From assembly GCF_949987535.1 (NCBI RefSeq), contig NC_080064.1, positions 128,492,708 to 128,556,707 of the forward strand: DNA of 64,000 nt. The letters are read 5' to 3'. The notes under the pieces were generated by a model. That model was not told the origin of the DNA. It saw only the letters and a list, made by a program, of their open reading frames with translations, and ran no database searches. The DNA is from Balaenoptera acutorostrata (lineage: Eukaryota > Chordata > Mammalia > Artiodactyla > Balaenopteridae). A program made the translations under genes and the position numbers. Of this stretch, positions 35,401 to 48,600 are shown piece by piece (position 1 is the stretch's first letter; every line of letters begins with the position of its first letter).

Positions 35401-38400
35401 TTGGAAGGTGGATTCTTCACCACTGGATCACCAGGGAAGTCCCAGGATTGGGAAATTAATTGGATGGGAAGGAAGACAGAAGAATTAACGGTAACTCCAA
35501 AATTTATGGTTTGCGAGACTGGCATGTAGCCATCAGTCAAGATGAGATACACAGGTAGAAGATGGAGTTTATAGGAGAAGGTGGCAGACTTGGAGGGTGG
35601 AGGCAGCTGAGTGAGTAGGCAGTTGGATTAGGGGTCTAGAGCTGCAGGAAGCACTATGCGTGAGAGAGGTTTGCGAGTTAACAAAATGTAGATGGTCATT
35701 AAATCATAGGAATGGATGAGATTGCACAGGGGTTTTCAGCTTCCACAAAAGGTTCTGAAAATGTTGTGTTTGGATTGCCAGTGCAGCTGATTGGTTGACT
35801 AATGCTCATTTCCACCACCCTCCCCAACCCCACTATCGCCCCATCTGTGAATCCGAACAAAGACATCCAGCCTCCAGCAGAGCTGCTTGGATTGAAGCCA
35901 TGTATCAGGATAGATCCCCACCCACCAGGCCTGACCTTACTTCCAGGGGGCTGGGTTTGACAAAGTTACTTTGAGAAATGAGTTCCTTTGCTGAAAGCAG
36001 GTCTGGGGAGAGAGTGAGAGTGGAAAGAGAAAGGGGCTAAAGGCTGAAGCTGCAAAGGCGGACGAGGACATTTTCGGTTGTCTGGGTTGTGTTCCTTTCA
36101 CACATCCATGACTTTTCTGTAGGAAACCAATAAGTAAGACTGGGTAACCCATCAGATTAACTGATCTGTGATATTTAGGCTTCTTTTTCTTTTTCTTTTT
36201 TTAAAATTTATTTTTATATTTATTTTTGGCTGTGTTGGGTCTTCATTTCTGTGCGAGGGCCTTCTGTAGTTGTGGCAAGTGGGGGCCACTCTTCATCACT
36301 GTGCGCGGGCCTCTCACTGTCACGGCCTCTCCTGTTGCGGAGCACAGACTCCAGACGCGCAGGCTCAGTAGTTGTGGCTCACGGGCCTTGCTCCGCGCAT
36401 GTGGGATCTTCCCAGACCAGGGCTCGAACCCGCGTCCCCTGCACTGGCAGGCAGACTCCCAACCACCGTGCCACCAGGGAAGCCCTAGGCTTCTTTTTCT
36501 TGATGCTTTGCGTATCTTAATGGTAAGTTTTGTGAGTTAAGGCTGAAACCTTTGGATTCACTGGGCTTAGTCGTGGTGTCCATCAGAGAATTGGCTTTGA
36601 AGAGTCAGGTGGTCCTGACTTTGACTCTGGATCCACCACCTACTGTCATTGTGACCTTGGGCAAATGGTTTCTTTGAGTCTCCATTTCCTTATTATAAAA
36701 TTATGGGTGGTAATTGCTATACCACTGGGCTATTGAGAGGTTTAGAGAGAATGTACACATTTATTTCTCCAACTGAAACAGGGTTGAACTCCATGATTTC
36801 TAAATCCCTGTCTGGCTTAGGTTCTATAGCTTGAGATTTGTAATATGATGTGGCATTTCTTTCTGGATGAAGTCTTTTTTTTCACATCCTTCTACTCCTC
36901 CATCTTGATTGGAGCTCCTCGGATGAAGTCTTTTTATAAAAGAACCCTTCACAGCATGCCTATAATAGAGTTTAGAACTTCTACCTTTGAGAATAGCTCA
37001 TGTGTTCTTTTTTTCTAATTGCAGTTTTTCCACTACTCCCAAGGGCAAGTGTATGCCGGGAATTATCCACCATTTAAGGACAGAATCAGCTGGGCTGGAG
37101 ACCTCGACAAGAAAGATGCATCAATCAACATAGAAAATATGCAGTTTATACACAATGGCACCTACATCTGTGATGTCAAAAATCCTCCTGACATTGTTGT
37201 CCAGCCAGGACACATTAGGCTTTATGTTGTAGAGAAAGGTACTTCCTTGAGTATTTTTGCAGTAATGATACAGTCCCCTTTATCTCATGCTTAGTTAGAG
37301 AACAAGAGTTACATTTCAGGGTGTGTTTGGAAGGGGTATTTCTGCCGTACAGTTATGCTGCCTGTTTCCATCGACCTGTGGCTCTACCGAACATGCCTGG
37401 GGGTCAGGGAACTCATTCCAACCGGAGTGACTGATTTCTCCATTTATATACCTGCTGTCTGGAGCATATTGATCAGATTAAAGGAGTCTGAATTTTTCAC
37501 TGTTAATTAGAAGTAAGACCAGATTCATTATAGTTGGATGGGGTGAGTATTGGGAAAGAAGGAGATTAATATTGTTTTAATATTCTCCAGGAGAATATTA
37601 ACAGTATAGCTATTGGCAGAAACAGTATAGCTATTTCTTCACCTTTTTTGGAGAATAAGCAGGAAACGCAGGTTCTGCTGTCTCATTTCGAGACAAAGTC
37701 TGCTTTGTTGGAGAATAGATTGAGGTAAATTCACATCCCCAGCTTTTCTTTGATTTTAGAGCATTGAGAGGGATTATGTATATAGAAATGTTTTTAGTTC
37801 TAAAGCTCATTCTTTATCAGCTAATGTTCCTCTGTCATCAATTAGGTACTAGGATCTCATAATTTGGATAATAAAATGGTGTATGGTAATTGCTAAAGGA
37901 AGACACTTGTTTATTAACTTAATACAATTCCATTTCTTCTCTCTGTCGCAATGTACCTTAAACCTATTTTGTTCTTTCTCTCTAGAGATTGTACCTGCGT
38001 TTCCAGTTTGGGTGGTGGTGGGTATAGTTACTGCTGTGGTCCTAGGTCTCACTTTGCTCATCACCATGATTCTGGCTGTCCTCTATAGAAGGAAAAACTC
38101 TAAACGGGATTACACCGGGTAAGGAGCTCTGCTTTTGGGGGGAAGGGTGGAGGGAAGGAATCAGAGTTTATGAAAACTTCTGTATGTGTTATGGGAAAAG
38201 AATTGTGAAGAATTAGCTACTGTTAGCTTTCATGTCGGAATCGAGCCATCTTCTTAGAAGACGTTCTGACGCGGGCAAGCAGAAATCAGTGGCCTGCTGT
38301 TAAACGTGGGCTATGACACTAATCCCTGTTTCAGTTTCTTTCTTAGGTTTGGTGAAATGGACTGCTCAGTAGTCTGTGCTCTGTGTTTCAGTATCATCCA

Positions 38401-39651
38401 CTCTGCAATTAGCATTATTAAGCCACAGATATCACTTACCTAATATGAGTTTAATTTGATCTCTAGGTAATAATCTCATAAGGTTCTTCTTTTCAGTTAG
38501 GTAAATATAATAATAATAATAGGAGTATGCTGATAAATGACCCCCCACCTGATGTGATGATGCAGGGCTTTTCCTGTTTGTAGTTTGGTAAGGAGGTTTA
38601 TTGCTTTGACCATTCTCAGATGCATGGCTGGACTTATCCAAGCTGAGTTAATAAGAGTTGAACATCAAAATATACCAGCAATAAAGAAAAGTAGACTTTC
38701 GTTCTGTTTGCGGCTTCTCAAAGAGAACACCTTTGAGCATAGGGTGTGTGTCTAATTGAAGGACCCTCTCTTTTTGCCACTCCAGCTGGAAAGCTAGCCT
38801 GTATAAGCTTGGTAGAACTCGTGTGGTAAGACTGAGAGCGAGGCTGGGTTTCAGTTGATGTAGCACGAGCTGCGTCCCAGGTGCACGGAAGGGACTGTGG
38901 TTGAGAGGGTTGCATGCCCTGGACTCCCTGGCTGGTGGATGGTGGGGACCTCTCGCTTTGGGCTCTACTGCTCTACTTTTTAGGAGTGCTGTGTTTTAAG
39001 GAGTTTAGGTGTTCAAATTCAGATATTATTTGCTTGGAATGTTTCTATTCTGCTGACTGTACCTGCCCCCTTGCATGGTGAGTGGTTTATGATGAAATAT
39101 AACCGGAGCATTGGTTTTCAACATGAAACTAATCCAGGGTGGTGACATGCCAGTCTCTGTAGTTCACGCTTTTTGGGTTAATAAAGGCACAGAAAAGTGT
39201 GCCTTAGAATTCTGCATGGCGTCGTGAATGCTGCTATTCTTCTTACTTTGGTTTTTTTTCCCCCCTCCCCTGCCTTTTCTACCTTGGTGTGCCGGGATCA
39301 GATCCTGCCTATCTTCCACTTCTTAAGAAAAGCTGACATAGACGACACATTGGGCCTATAACAGGGCTGGGTCTCCTCTTCCACTCCCACTAGACACATG
39401 GTAACTAATCACATTGGCCGTTGCTGTTAATATTCATGTGTATGTATTCAGCCCATCTCCCTTGTTGACAACTAACTAGCCAGCTCTGAGCTAACCCAAC
39501 AGCTATCATGGTTTGTCCACAAATATGTCACGTGTCTGTGTTAGAAACATGTTGAGTGTACCATCCCAATGAAATTGGGTTGTCAGGTTTTATGGTCATC
39601 TGAACATATATGTTCTTCATGTAAAATGCCTTTGTGTGTGTGTGTGTGTGT

Positions 39652-39687
<36 letters not shown>

Positions 39688-42600
39688 TTTAGTTTTTTTA
39701 TACTTGAATTGTATTATTACTGAGTTAGACTCTTTGTGTTACAATACTCAAACCATTTTGGTTTGTGGCATATAGCCTCCCGGTTCAGAGAAGGCACAGT
39801 TTGCAGAATGCTTTGTATGCTTTGGTCTTAGTAACGACACTTTAAATGTGATTCTCTCCACACGCCTAAGATTTTTAAAAAGTACATCATAAGGGATTGA
39901 AGCTCTGCTGAAGACACATCCCATCAGGGAATCCTTAATGAGTTACCTCCTGGCATTCACTTTCCCTGGTTCATTTATGAGACAGGGCTTGCTGTTGAAG
40001 ACCCCGCTGCCCCTGAAAAAGTTCAGCCCGTGTGATGTGGCATTCCACGGTTCCTTATCATCCATGACTTCCTGGATTTTCTTTGGTTTGGTTGCGGAAT
40101 TGGTGGGGAAACAAACTATGGGGACCTAGGGAATGGAAGGAATGAGATAAGCCAAGACTATGAGCCTGGATCTGGATCTGTCATTTTGGAAGCACATTCA
40201 GAAGAGGTTTGCCTCTGATGATCACAAAAGCGAATTGCTATCAAGAAGGTATAGCTTGCTCCTTTAAACCTGTATCCCAAAGGAGGATTTACGGTAGGGG
40301 AAAAAGCCAAAGCAGCAAAAGGATAAACGTACATTGTAGCCAGCATCCCATCCAGCAGATATCATTGTTGTAAACTGGGGCAAAGAGATTGTAACACATT
40401 GGATTCTGTACCTCCCCTGGAGTAGCTTCACTGACTTGGAAGAAATAGTGTCAGGGATAAAAAATAGTTTCAAGATATGTGATTGTTTTGATACTCATTG
40501 TTTTGTTGAGTTTTGTTTTTATACATCTGCTACTTCATTTTGTCATCACTTGCATTTCTATATTTTTTGTTTCCATTTATTTTAATTTTTTTTTTTTTTT
40601 TTACATTCTCCAAATTGCCAACTCATCAGCTGCAATACATCAGAGAATGTGTCACCGGTTAAGCAGGCTCCGCGGAAGTCCCCCTCCGACACAGAGGGTC
40701 TAGTAAAGAGCCTGCCTTCTGGATCTCACCAGGTAATGGCTGATTGCAGTTCTGCCCACCATGCCATGCTCTGCAGTTTGGTGCTCTGTCACATTGTGGG
40801 GTGTGGGAAAGAGTACTGAGCTGTGAGAAACGGACAGAAACAGAGAGAGCAAGAGAAGCAAAGGGGAACGTAAGGGCTGGTTTAGGAGGACCACAAGAAG
40901 GTGTGTGGAGAAGAATCTGACTTGAGTAAAGGTTTCCACCAAACCACCACTAACAGATTGGCCCAAGCAAAAATTAGGAAATGGCTTTGTCAGATGTAAA
41001 TACTTCTTCCTTCATTGCTCAAAGAAATAAAGCTAGTGAACTAGATTCTATACTGAGGTGTTCTATAAGCCATGGAATTCACAGGAAAAAGTTGATTTTG
41101 GTGTTGGTAGTAAAACAGAAAAGTTATTCTGTATGAATTCTTTAGGAGAAATTGAAAGTAAACATTTATCTGAATAGTTAGTAGGCTCGATGAACAAGGA
41201 AAGGCTTTAGTTTCTACTTCTTGTAGAAAGTACAGAGAAGAAATAACTTTCATTTGGAATTTAGCACGGAATCTGGCATTGAGGTTAATATTGTGTTTTG
41301 GCCATGCTGATGTAACTATAAATGGCAGAAATTCCAGAGCTTAGTACCGATTCTGGTCTTCTGGGGTAGAAAGCATTAGAAGGAATGTGGCCAGTTATAA
41401 CTTTGCCCTGAGGAGGCGGGATTGAGGGTGTAGTGGGGCGGGTGGATTTAAGAGGAAGTAAAGGAGAACAGTGTTTTGTGGAAGAAGTATTCCACAGTCT
41501 TAGTTCACAGTTGTCCTACGTGGTGAGGAAACTGAGGCATTGCGATGTTCAATTACTAAAAGCACAGACCCCGTTAGCAACAGAATTGGGGCGAGAACCT
41601 AGATTTCTAGGCATTGTCTTTCACAACATCAGGCTCCTTACTTGTTCCTAGTCTGTCTGTCCATCTCTCTCATTCTGTTTGTCTCTCCGTCTGTCTCTTT
41701 CTCGGATTATGTCATATACCTCAGTTCACTAATTTGGATTGTGAATGGGAATAGGGTTGTGAATAAAGGCGTTAGAGTTACAGGTAGGCATAATACCTAA
41801 AGAAGCCTTGGAAACTTTTTCTTCTGTCCTTGAAGTGCCATGGGCGTTGTTCTCCTGTTGAAAACAAACGGGGAGGAAAAAAAAAAAGAAACAATGGACT
41901 TTGGACGTTGGAAAACAGGTTGTGCAGCACCATGATTCCTAAGAGAAGGGAAACAAATAAGGGGAGCCCTGTGATCGGCCCAGCTTACTCCTCAAGGCAT
42001 TTTCCAGGCTGCAGTGCTGAGGGGAGAAGAGAAACAGCTTACCTGTCTCACTGAATTGAGGAGGCGGAAATCAGAGTTTGGGGAGGCCTCCTTATCTTCT
42101 TGAGAAAGGATGCACAGCAGATACAAATTTTGAGGCTTCGTATGGTAGGCAGAATAATGACCTCCAAAAGATGTCCACATCCTAATCCCTGGAACCTATG
42201 GGATATGTTACCTTACCTGTCAAAAGGGACTTTGCAGCGGTGATTACAGATCTTGAGATGGGGAGATTTTCCTGGATTATCCATGTGGGCCAAATGTAAT
42301 CATAAGGGTTCTTATAAGAGGAAGGCAGGAGGGTGAGAGCCAGAGATTTGAAGATGCTATTCTACTGGCTTTGAAGATGAAGGAAGGGGTCACAAGCCAA
42401 GGAATGCAGGCAGCTTCCATAAGCTGGAAAAAGCAAGGAAGCAGATTCTCCCTAGAGCCCCTAGAAGGAATGCAGCCCTGCTGATACCTTGATTTAGCCC
42501 AGTGAATCACATTTCAGACTTTTGACCTCCAAAACTGTAAGATAATACATTTGTTTTTAGCAGGTCTAAAATTGTTTCTATTCTCCTCCCTCAAGCTTGA

Positions 42601-45600
42601 CTGATAATCTGGTTGGGTAGGATTCCAGGTTGGAAATCATTTTCCTTCAGCATTTTGGGGCATTGCTGATTTTTGTAGCTTCCAATGCTAAGAAGTTGAT
42701 ACAGTTCTGATTCCTCCTCCTTCGGGTGGGACCAGTTTTATTCCCCTTCTCTTAGAATCTTTTTTATCCCTCATGCTCTGAAATTTTATAAAATTGTGGG
42801 CCTTTTTTGTTCATTGTACTGGCTACTCAGTGGGCTCTTTCAGTCTGAAACCTCTGCCCTTCAGTCTTAGGGTATTGTCTTCCATTATTCTTTGGAAAAT
42901 TTCCTCCTTCCATTTTCTATCCTCTCTTTTGGAAATTCCTGTTAGCAATTAGATCATCTAGAGCAGTCCTTTCGTTTTCTTAATTTTTTCTGTTTTGCAG
43001 TTTCTTCTAGAAAATTTCTGCAACTTTATCTTCCAACTTTTATTAAATATTTAATTTCTGCTATCTTTTTATTTAATTTTCAAGAGCTATTGCTTATTCT
43101 CCGGTTCTAATAGCCCGTACTTTTCATGGATGCATTGTCTTATCTCTCTGAGCATATCATTTTTTCTTCTGTTTTATGATTTTTAAAAAATGTTTTCTTC
43201 TGGTACTGGATTTTGCTGTTTCTTTTGAATTCCCTTTTTTCTTTTATAATTTTTGTCTTTCATGTTAAAAGCTTTCCTTAAAAGCCCAACGATCCTTGCT
43301 TATCTGTTCGTATTGAAGGCACTCAGATCTGATCACGAGCTCTTTTCGCAGAGACAGAGCTCACTGGGTAGTAGGCTTCACTGTTTGTATAAAGTGCTGG
43401 CTGGCTTTCACTGGGGGGACCCCCTAAGTATCGGTTGCTAAGGTCTTTCCTCTTGGGTTAGTCGATTTCTCCAGAAAGAAATCCTCTGATCTCATGCTTG
43501 GGAATGGAGCAGAGGAAGGAGAGAGGAGGGCTCCTTGTTCAGTAAGTGGATTTGCCCGCCCTGTTTTCAGCACCAAGACCCCACCCTGCTATGACTGCTG
43601 TCCCTGAGTCAGAGATGGGCTCAGCTCTCCTGTGAGTAAACCCCCAGGGTTCTGCCCAGGCCTGACTCTGTGGCGTTTTCTGGAGGTTAGTGAGAAGCAA
43701 TTCAAGCACTGTGTCAATCTATATTATCATTTTTCAGCATTTGCGGTATGACACCAGGTCAGCTTTTGAGAGGAAAGCTGCAGCGTGCCTCACGATCGAT
43801 TCCTAGGTTATTTCCTTTGCGCTCAGGGCAGGCCCCTGAAGGCCTCTTCTCTAACATGTTGCAAATCAGGGTTTCTGTTCAGTGACATGTACCTGGAGCA
43901 CCCTTTGTCTTACTTGGTTATTTTTCATCAAGTCATACTGTACCTTTTATTTTATGGTTACACAACTTGTTAAAGACATTTTCTGCCTTACCTGTTTCTG
44001 GAACTTATAAAGCCTTTGTCGGTCCACACAAGGCTTGGAAGTGGACTGTGTGATTCCCTTGGAGATTTATCTTCCAATTTTTGTTTTATTTAGGTTTGCA
44101 TTCAGTGGTCAACTTGGAACAGGGGCTGCTATCCTGGGGTTGAAACATTTGCTTCAGATACTCCACAAAATTCCTAAGCGCTACAGGGCCTTAGGTGATG
44201 CTGGTGTGTGCTCTTACTTGCCATCACACGCCATCTTCAGTACGTGTATCATAAACACCTCTGTGTCAGAGCACCAGAGGTTTTTATGGAAGTTGTTCTT
44301 ACCAGGATCCTTTTGATATATCTTCAGTTGTTCAAACTGAGGCAGAAAAAGTTTCACGGTTTAGGAAAAACTGGCTTGACCTGATATGTTCCTCTTATTA
44401 GGTAATTTATGAGATTAAGTACTTTTTGTAAGTTGAGCACAACCAAAGGTAGCAATTGTTTTGAAGATTCATTCATTCCATTGCATGTTCTCTTTGATCA
44501 CTTCCACACACACTTGAGTGCTCAGCATACTTACAGTGTAAACTGGACGTGGGAAATGCAGGCATGAGTATCACCCAGTCCCTGCCCTCCAGAACCTCAG
44601 AGTCTCCTGGGTTGTTCAGGTCATTTTCAGGCTTTTCTATGATATGGAGAATTTTTTTATGTATATATCCTGACAAAACAGCCTTGAGGAAATCTTCATA
44701 TTTAGATAGACATCTTAGTGTTTTAAGGGTTAGTGATGTGTTACAAACTAGTATTGACTCTGGGGTTCAGCTCATGGTGTTAGCTTGCGGGGCATTATTT
44801 AACTTCCACATCTGTTCCCTTATCTTTGAAATGATGGGTTGGGGCAAGTTGATCTTTAAACCCCTTCTCATTTTTCCATTGCTAATTATAAGAGTCCATG
44901 GTACACTGTGCCTTATAAGGAGAGGTTTAGGCAGTTGCTGCCCACATATTGCACTCAGATCTGTGAAATGGGTGCATGGTAGGGATATTTGCAGACTACC
45001 CCTTGGGACTTTCTTCCAAGGGTTCTATCATGACATGCTCCCTGGTCATCAAAACCTTCCATTTTCTATCTGCAGGTGTCATCTGAGAGTCTAATAGCAT
45101 TAGTCATTACTATTTGGACGAATAAATAACTCAAAGTTATTTTATCAGAAGAGAAAGAATACTAGTGCTGCAGGAAGGAAATTTACAAAAGATGAAACAT
45201 AATAGCCAGGCAGGGCATTAAGTGCACTATATTACTCATCTGTCTTTGGCCACTATTTTTGTTATAATTGGAAGACTAGTAACAGAAGACTTGACTAAAA
45301 GTACCTTTAACAGTAAGAAGGGACTTCCCTGGTGGCGCAGTGGTTAAGAATCCGCCTGCCAATGTAGGGCACACGGGTTCGATCCCTGGTCCGGGAGGAT
45401 CCCACATGCCGCAGAGCAACTAAGCCCGTGTGCCACAACTACTGAGCCTGCGCTCTAGAGCCTGTGAGCCACAGCTACTGAGCCCGTGTGCCTAGAGCCT
45501 GTGTTCCGCAACAAGAGAAGCCACCGCAGTGAGAAGCCCGCACACTGCAACAAAGAGTAGCCCCCGCTCGCCGCAACTAGAGAAAGCCCACGGGCAGCAA

Positions 45601-48600
45601 CAAAGACCCAATGCAGCCAAAAATAAATAAATAAAATAAATAAATTTAAAAAAAAAACAGTAAGAAGTTTATTAACTCACAAGAGGCCCAGCAATGTCAT
45701 TAAGACTCAGGTTCTTTCCATTTTATTCCTTCATCCTCTGCATATTGTCTTTGTTCTCAGGCTCCTTCCCTCAGCCTCAGAATGGCTGCCATGGTTTCAG
45801 GCAGTTCATGGAAAAATGCACCTGAGCTGAATTCCTAGAGCTGAATCTCCTCCCAGGTGGTTTTTATTATGGAGGAAAATCTTTACCTGAGGCCCCCCAG
45901 CAAACTTTTCCTAGTCGCCTTGGCAGAGTGGGTCACATGCTGATTCCCTTTCCAGTCATCTGCAGGGGGACAGTAGTTATGATCGGCTTCACCCCTGGGG
46001 GCAGGGGAGAGCGGGGTCGTTTACCTGAGCGAAGGAAAGGTGCACACCAGAACCAAATTAGGGCTCTTCCCGCAAACAGAGTGGGAAGTTGAGTTGGGAA
46101 GGGTGTTAGGTAGGCGCTGCCTAGAGTCTGGAGTATTCTGGAATTAGGGAAAAGATAAGTACAAATCTTTCTTTGCAACGCTTAGCTTTGAATGACATTG
46201 GTTTCAAATAATTTTTGTGAATATATCCTACAAACAGTTGGTTTTCTAGATCCTTTTCTGGAAGTGGTTAATGCTTTGTATACAAAAGGCAAGTGGGAAT
46301 TCCCTGGCGGTTCAGTGGTTAGGACTCCATGCCTCCAGTGCAGGGGGTATGGGTTTGATCCCTGGTTGGGGAACTAAGATCTCGCATGCCGTGTGGTGCA
46401 GTCAAAAAAAAAAAAAAAAAAAAAAGGAGGCGAGGGGCAAGTATTTATGGAGGACAGTGAGTGGAACAGTTATGTATTTGTCAACTATAGTCTATAGATA
46501 TGTAATGTCTCCAGAAGTACAACATGTGCATTAGTTCATTTAGTCCTCAGAACAGCCCTGTGAGGTAAGTTCTTTTACTGTCCCTATTTTACACGTGAAG
46601 AAACTGAGGCTTAGTTAGGTTGAGTCACTTGCTCGAGGTCAGTAGTTAGTGGAAGAGCTGGTATTAGACCCCGATCTGTGTGTGGCTCTAAGGCATGTAT
46701 TTGTTCTACCCTGCCTGTCCAGTTCTTTTCAACTTCGTTTTGATAATCAGTTTCATTTATCGCCAAGAATGTCACAAGACACATCTGTTTCACATCTATA
46801 TTTGGTGATGTGAAATAAATACTGAAAATGTGCTTTGTGAACAGTCAATGAGCATGTGGTAAAAACAGATGTTCTCTCTTAGTAATACTTGTGCGAGCTT
46901 GTCAGGTGTGAGTCCTCTAGTGCCTGAAGGACCAGATTCAGATTCTAAAGGGCTACAGAGACCATGGAAAGTGTACTTCAGGATATAATAGCTTCCGAGA
47001 AATTAATATCTGTTCAGAGATAGGTCTCCTTGCTCTTCCATAATCCTCTTTTCCTGGACCCTCTTCCCACACATTCACCAGTATGTTTTTATATTGGAAT
47101 AAATTTCATGCAAGTAGAGTTCAGGGGAAATTTCATCTCTAACTGAAACTAAAAGAATAGACCTAGGTCAAGCAATTAGTCTCTTGAAACATTTTCAATA
47201 GTAAAGACTATTTGTATAATAAGTAGTTAGGGAAAATATATATGTACAGAGCAATTTTTCACTTGGTTATGGTAATTCTTTGTGGCAACGCCAAAAAAAA
47301 AAAAAATGGAGGATGAGGGAAAGGTGAGTGTCAAGATGTACAGTAAAAACAGCTCCGTTAAGGGACTTCCCTGGTGGCGCAGTGGTTAAGAATCCACTTG
47401 CCAATGCTGGGGACACGGGTTCGAGCCCTGGTCCGGGAAGATCCCACGTGCCATGGAGCAACTAAGCCCGTGAGCCACAGCTACTGAGCCTGCGCTCTAG
47501 AGCCTGTGAGCCACAACTACTGAAGCCCATGCGCCTAGAGCCCGTGCTCAGCAACAAGAGAAGCCACAGCAATGAGAAGCCCGCACACTGCAATGAAGAG
47601 TAGCCCCCGCTCGCCGCAACTAGAGAAAGCCTGCGCACAGCAACGGACTCAACGCAGCCAAAAAAAAAAAAAAAACCAGCTCGGTTAATGTAGGTGTTAT
47701 TGTTGATATTGTTTTAACTCTCGAACACCCCAAAGTGAATATCTTAGCGATGGCAGGTACATTTCCAAGTTGATCTTGGTTCACTGGCCCCTCCTGAAGT
47801 CCTCAGTGGTCTTCTTGGCCCTCAAAGTGTCAAAGTCCTGAGGCATGTCCCACAGAGACCCAGGGTACCTACAGCTGCCAAGTCAACCTTGGAACCCGAC
47901 TTCAGAGAGCTGTGTTAGATTGAGCTAGATTCATCAGCAGATTCCTGAGCTCCAATTCTGGTGAGAATTCCTCTAGATCCATTCTTTCATCCACCCCTTC
48001 ATCCAACACCTACAGTCTGCCAAAGACTATTCTAGGCATTTAACAAAGCCCCTGACCTGAGGGCCTTATTACATTCTAAGGGGGAAAGGGAGTGAGGACA
48101 TTAGATAGTGGGAAGCAATTTGAAGAAAGTAAATCCATCAGTAGGAAGGAGTTCCTTTTATCCCTCAGTGTTTTCCCAGTTACTTTCAGCAAATTGTTGC
48201 GTTCTCTTGCCGTGAAGGACAATACTGTCTCACATGAAAGACCTTACTGGTGTTTTAACATTTACTGACCAATTCAGAGATTATTCTGTTATTTTTCTTT
48301 GTTGCTTTCTCTGTGCTCTTTCTTTTCCACTCGCACAGTTTATCAGTTATCTATTGCTATGTAACAAACCACATTAAAAGATAGTAGCTTAGAACAACCA
48401 CCAGTTATTTGGCTCCCACTTCTGTGGGTTGGTTGGGCAGGTCTTCCGGTCTAGGGCAGTTCAGCTGACCTCTGCTGGCTCGCTCGTGCATCTGCAGTTG
48501 GCTGGAGAGCCGGCAGGGGTCTCACTCATAGGTTGACAATTGTCAGGCAGTTGACGGGCCAGAGAGACACAGGACAACTGGGCTGTGTGTCTCCCATCAG

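Larger units (their letters stand above)
34000..35720. repeat. Old interspersed repeat fossils around a SINE
   Basis: 'tggtttatttcctggtaaag' (34150s) and 'taactccaaaatttatggtt' with 'gtgagtaggcagttggatta' (35490-35630) belong to the same ancient repeat type as at 26650. 34355-35055 between them is unassigned. Confidence 0.4.
31639..37024 (+). other. MPZL1: MPZL1 intron 2
   Basis: GT-AG phase 0 intron of about 5.4 kb inside the Ig domain. It holds three minus-strand SINEs, an L2-like stretch (33230-33830), an old repeat fossil around 34000-35720 and two MIR pieces. 31640-32420, 32810-33225, 34355-35055, 35725-36175 and 36720-37020 show no recognisable element. The 196-residue ORF at 33303-33893 lies within L2-like sequence and is not a gene. 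Confidence 0.9.

Noticed and set aside
44549..45094. 181-residue + strand ORF in MPZL1 intron 5
   Set aside because: No recognisable domain or family resemblance, no splice context, and its first part reads through text typical of old repeats ('agtccctgccctccagaacc'). Length is compatible with chance in 64 kb.
45321..45400. tRNA-gene-like A and B boxes (also at 24, 47362, 55265, 56401)
   Set aside because: They are the tRNA-derived heads of SINEs; no cloverleaf acceptor stem or independent tRNA is present.
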